From Limnephilus marmoratus (lineage: Eukaryota; Arthropoda; Insecta; Trichoptera; Limnephilidae), in the NCBI GenBank assembly GCA_917880885.1, contig OU862923.1, positions 22,294,770-22,358,769 on the forward strand: 64,000 bases of DNA, read 5' to 3'. Below, piece after piece: positions 63,773-64,000 of the stretch (within the stretch, counting starts at the first letter, position 1; every line of letters starts with the position of its first letter). Made by a program: the position numbers and the translations under genes. Below the pieces are notes generated by a model. The model did not search any database and had not been told where the DNA came from. It worked only from the letters and a program-made list of their open reading frames with translations.

Positions 63773-64000
63773 ATAATTATTTGGAAAATAATTTCTCTCA
63801 GGGCCTATGTCATCTTAAGGATGGTGTGTGAAGGGTCTTTTTAAGGAAAAGAAGGAGAGAAAGTACTGGGAAGGAAAAAGGTAAGGGATGGGTGAGAATC
63901 TAAGAGTCAGTGTATCCAAGAATGTGCAGATGCATAAATCACCAAACGTATCGAACCACTTGGAGTGACCTATGGCCAAGGTGTTGATTATCTACTGAAC
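63773..64000 (-). mobile_element. SINE-like family A, copy 9 (cut by the window edge)
   Basis: It begins with the truncated stem-loop (ATTTCTCTCAGGGCC) just upstream of the RING exon, and continues in the body to the window end (CCTATGGCCAAGGTGTTG). In gene orientation it lies in the intron immediately before the penultimate RNF181-type exon. Confidence 0.65.

Overview
This window looks like a transposon-rich stretch of an insect nuclear genome, most probably a moth or butterfly (Lepidoptera). The evidence is eukaryotic genes with GT-AG introns, AATAAA signals, AT-rich spacers, the repeated word GTAGGTACCTA, Helitron ends reading GCGGGTAAAAGCTAG, and several families of non-LTR retrotransposons. 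The order is inferred from repeat style and is not proven. There are no bacterial operons, ribosome binding sites or CRISPR arrays.

Host genes are few. On the plus strand there are two complete intronless genes: prefoldin subunit 6 (14004-14384) and 6-phosphogluconate dehydrogenase (54192-55640). On the minus strand there are the first coding exon of a testin/limpet-like PET-LIM protein (10462-10591), which leaves the window to the left; a two-exon gene for a 70-residue membrane protein (44035 down to 33146); the first exon of a likely paralogue (29114-29239); and the last two coding exons of an RNF181-type RING ubiquitin ligase (63752 down to 60079), whose start lies beyond the right edge. 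A plus-strand THAP-like first exon (27999-28075) and an unassigned exon-like stretch (about 23308-23500) are weaker calls.

Most of the rest is mobile DNA, much of it with boundaries readable from the sequence. (1) hAT-type elements with exact 8-bp target duplications lie at 9544-9826, 24104-24402, 36296-37667, 38019-38514, 40896-43449, 47635-48492 and 48976-49999. (2) PIF/Harbinger-type elements with 3-bp TTA/TAA duplications include a five-copy MITE family (16283, 31014, 36706, 45268, 57829), related MITEs at 17038 and 35276, and larger derivatives at 45791 and 60981 that carry MADF-like fragments; the second also keeps the N-terminus of a Harbinger-like transposase. (3) piggyBac-like TTAA elements lie at 2041-3479 and 21347-22372, with weaker candidates at 12680 and 28664. 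(4) Tc1/mariner/pogo-type TA elements lie at 4449-4833 and 36166-37893, and a decayed pogo/jerky-like transposase at about 4985-8475. (5) Helitron-like repeats end in CTAG at 3217, 30041, 34194, 43835 and 62310. (6) LINE remnants fall in at least six groups. (7) Two LTR-like units lie head to tail at 19281-20990.

Three observations stand out. Insertions are nested three or four deep and can be ordered in time (4985-8475; 36164-37895; 40740-43835). A short SINE-like family of nine copies shares its 3' stem-loop with a LINE found in five places. A 593-bp foldback element (58692-59284) has arms that themselves contain palindromes, and it sits inside one of those SINE-like copies.

Apart from these, 49-54 kb, 33-36 kb and 10-13.5 kb are AT-rich intergenic DNA with little I can assign.
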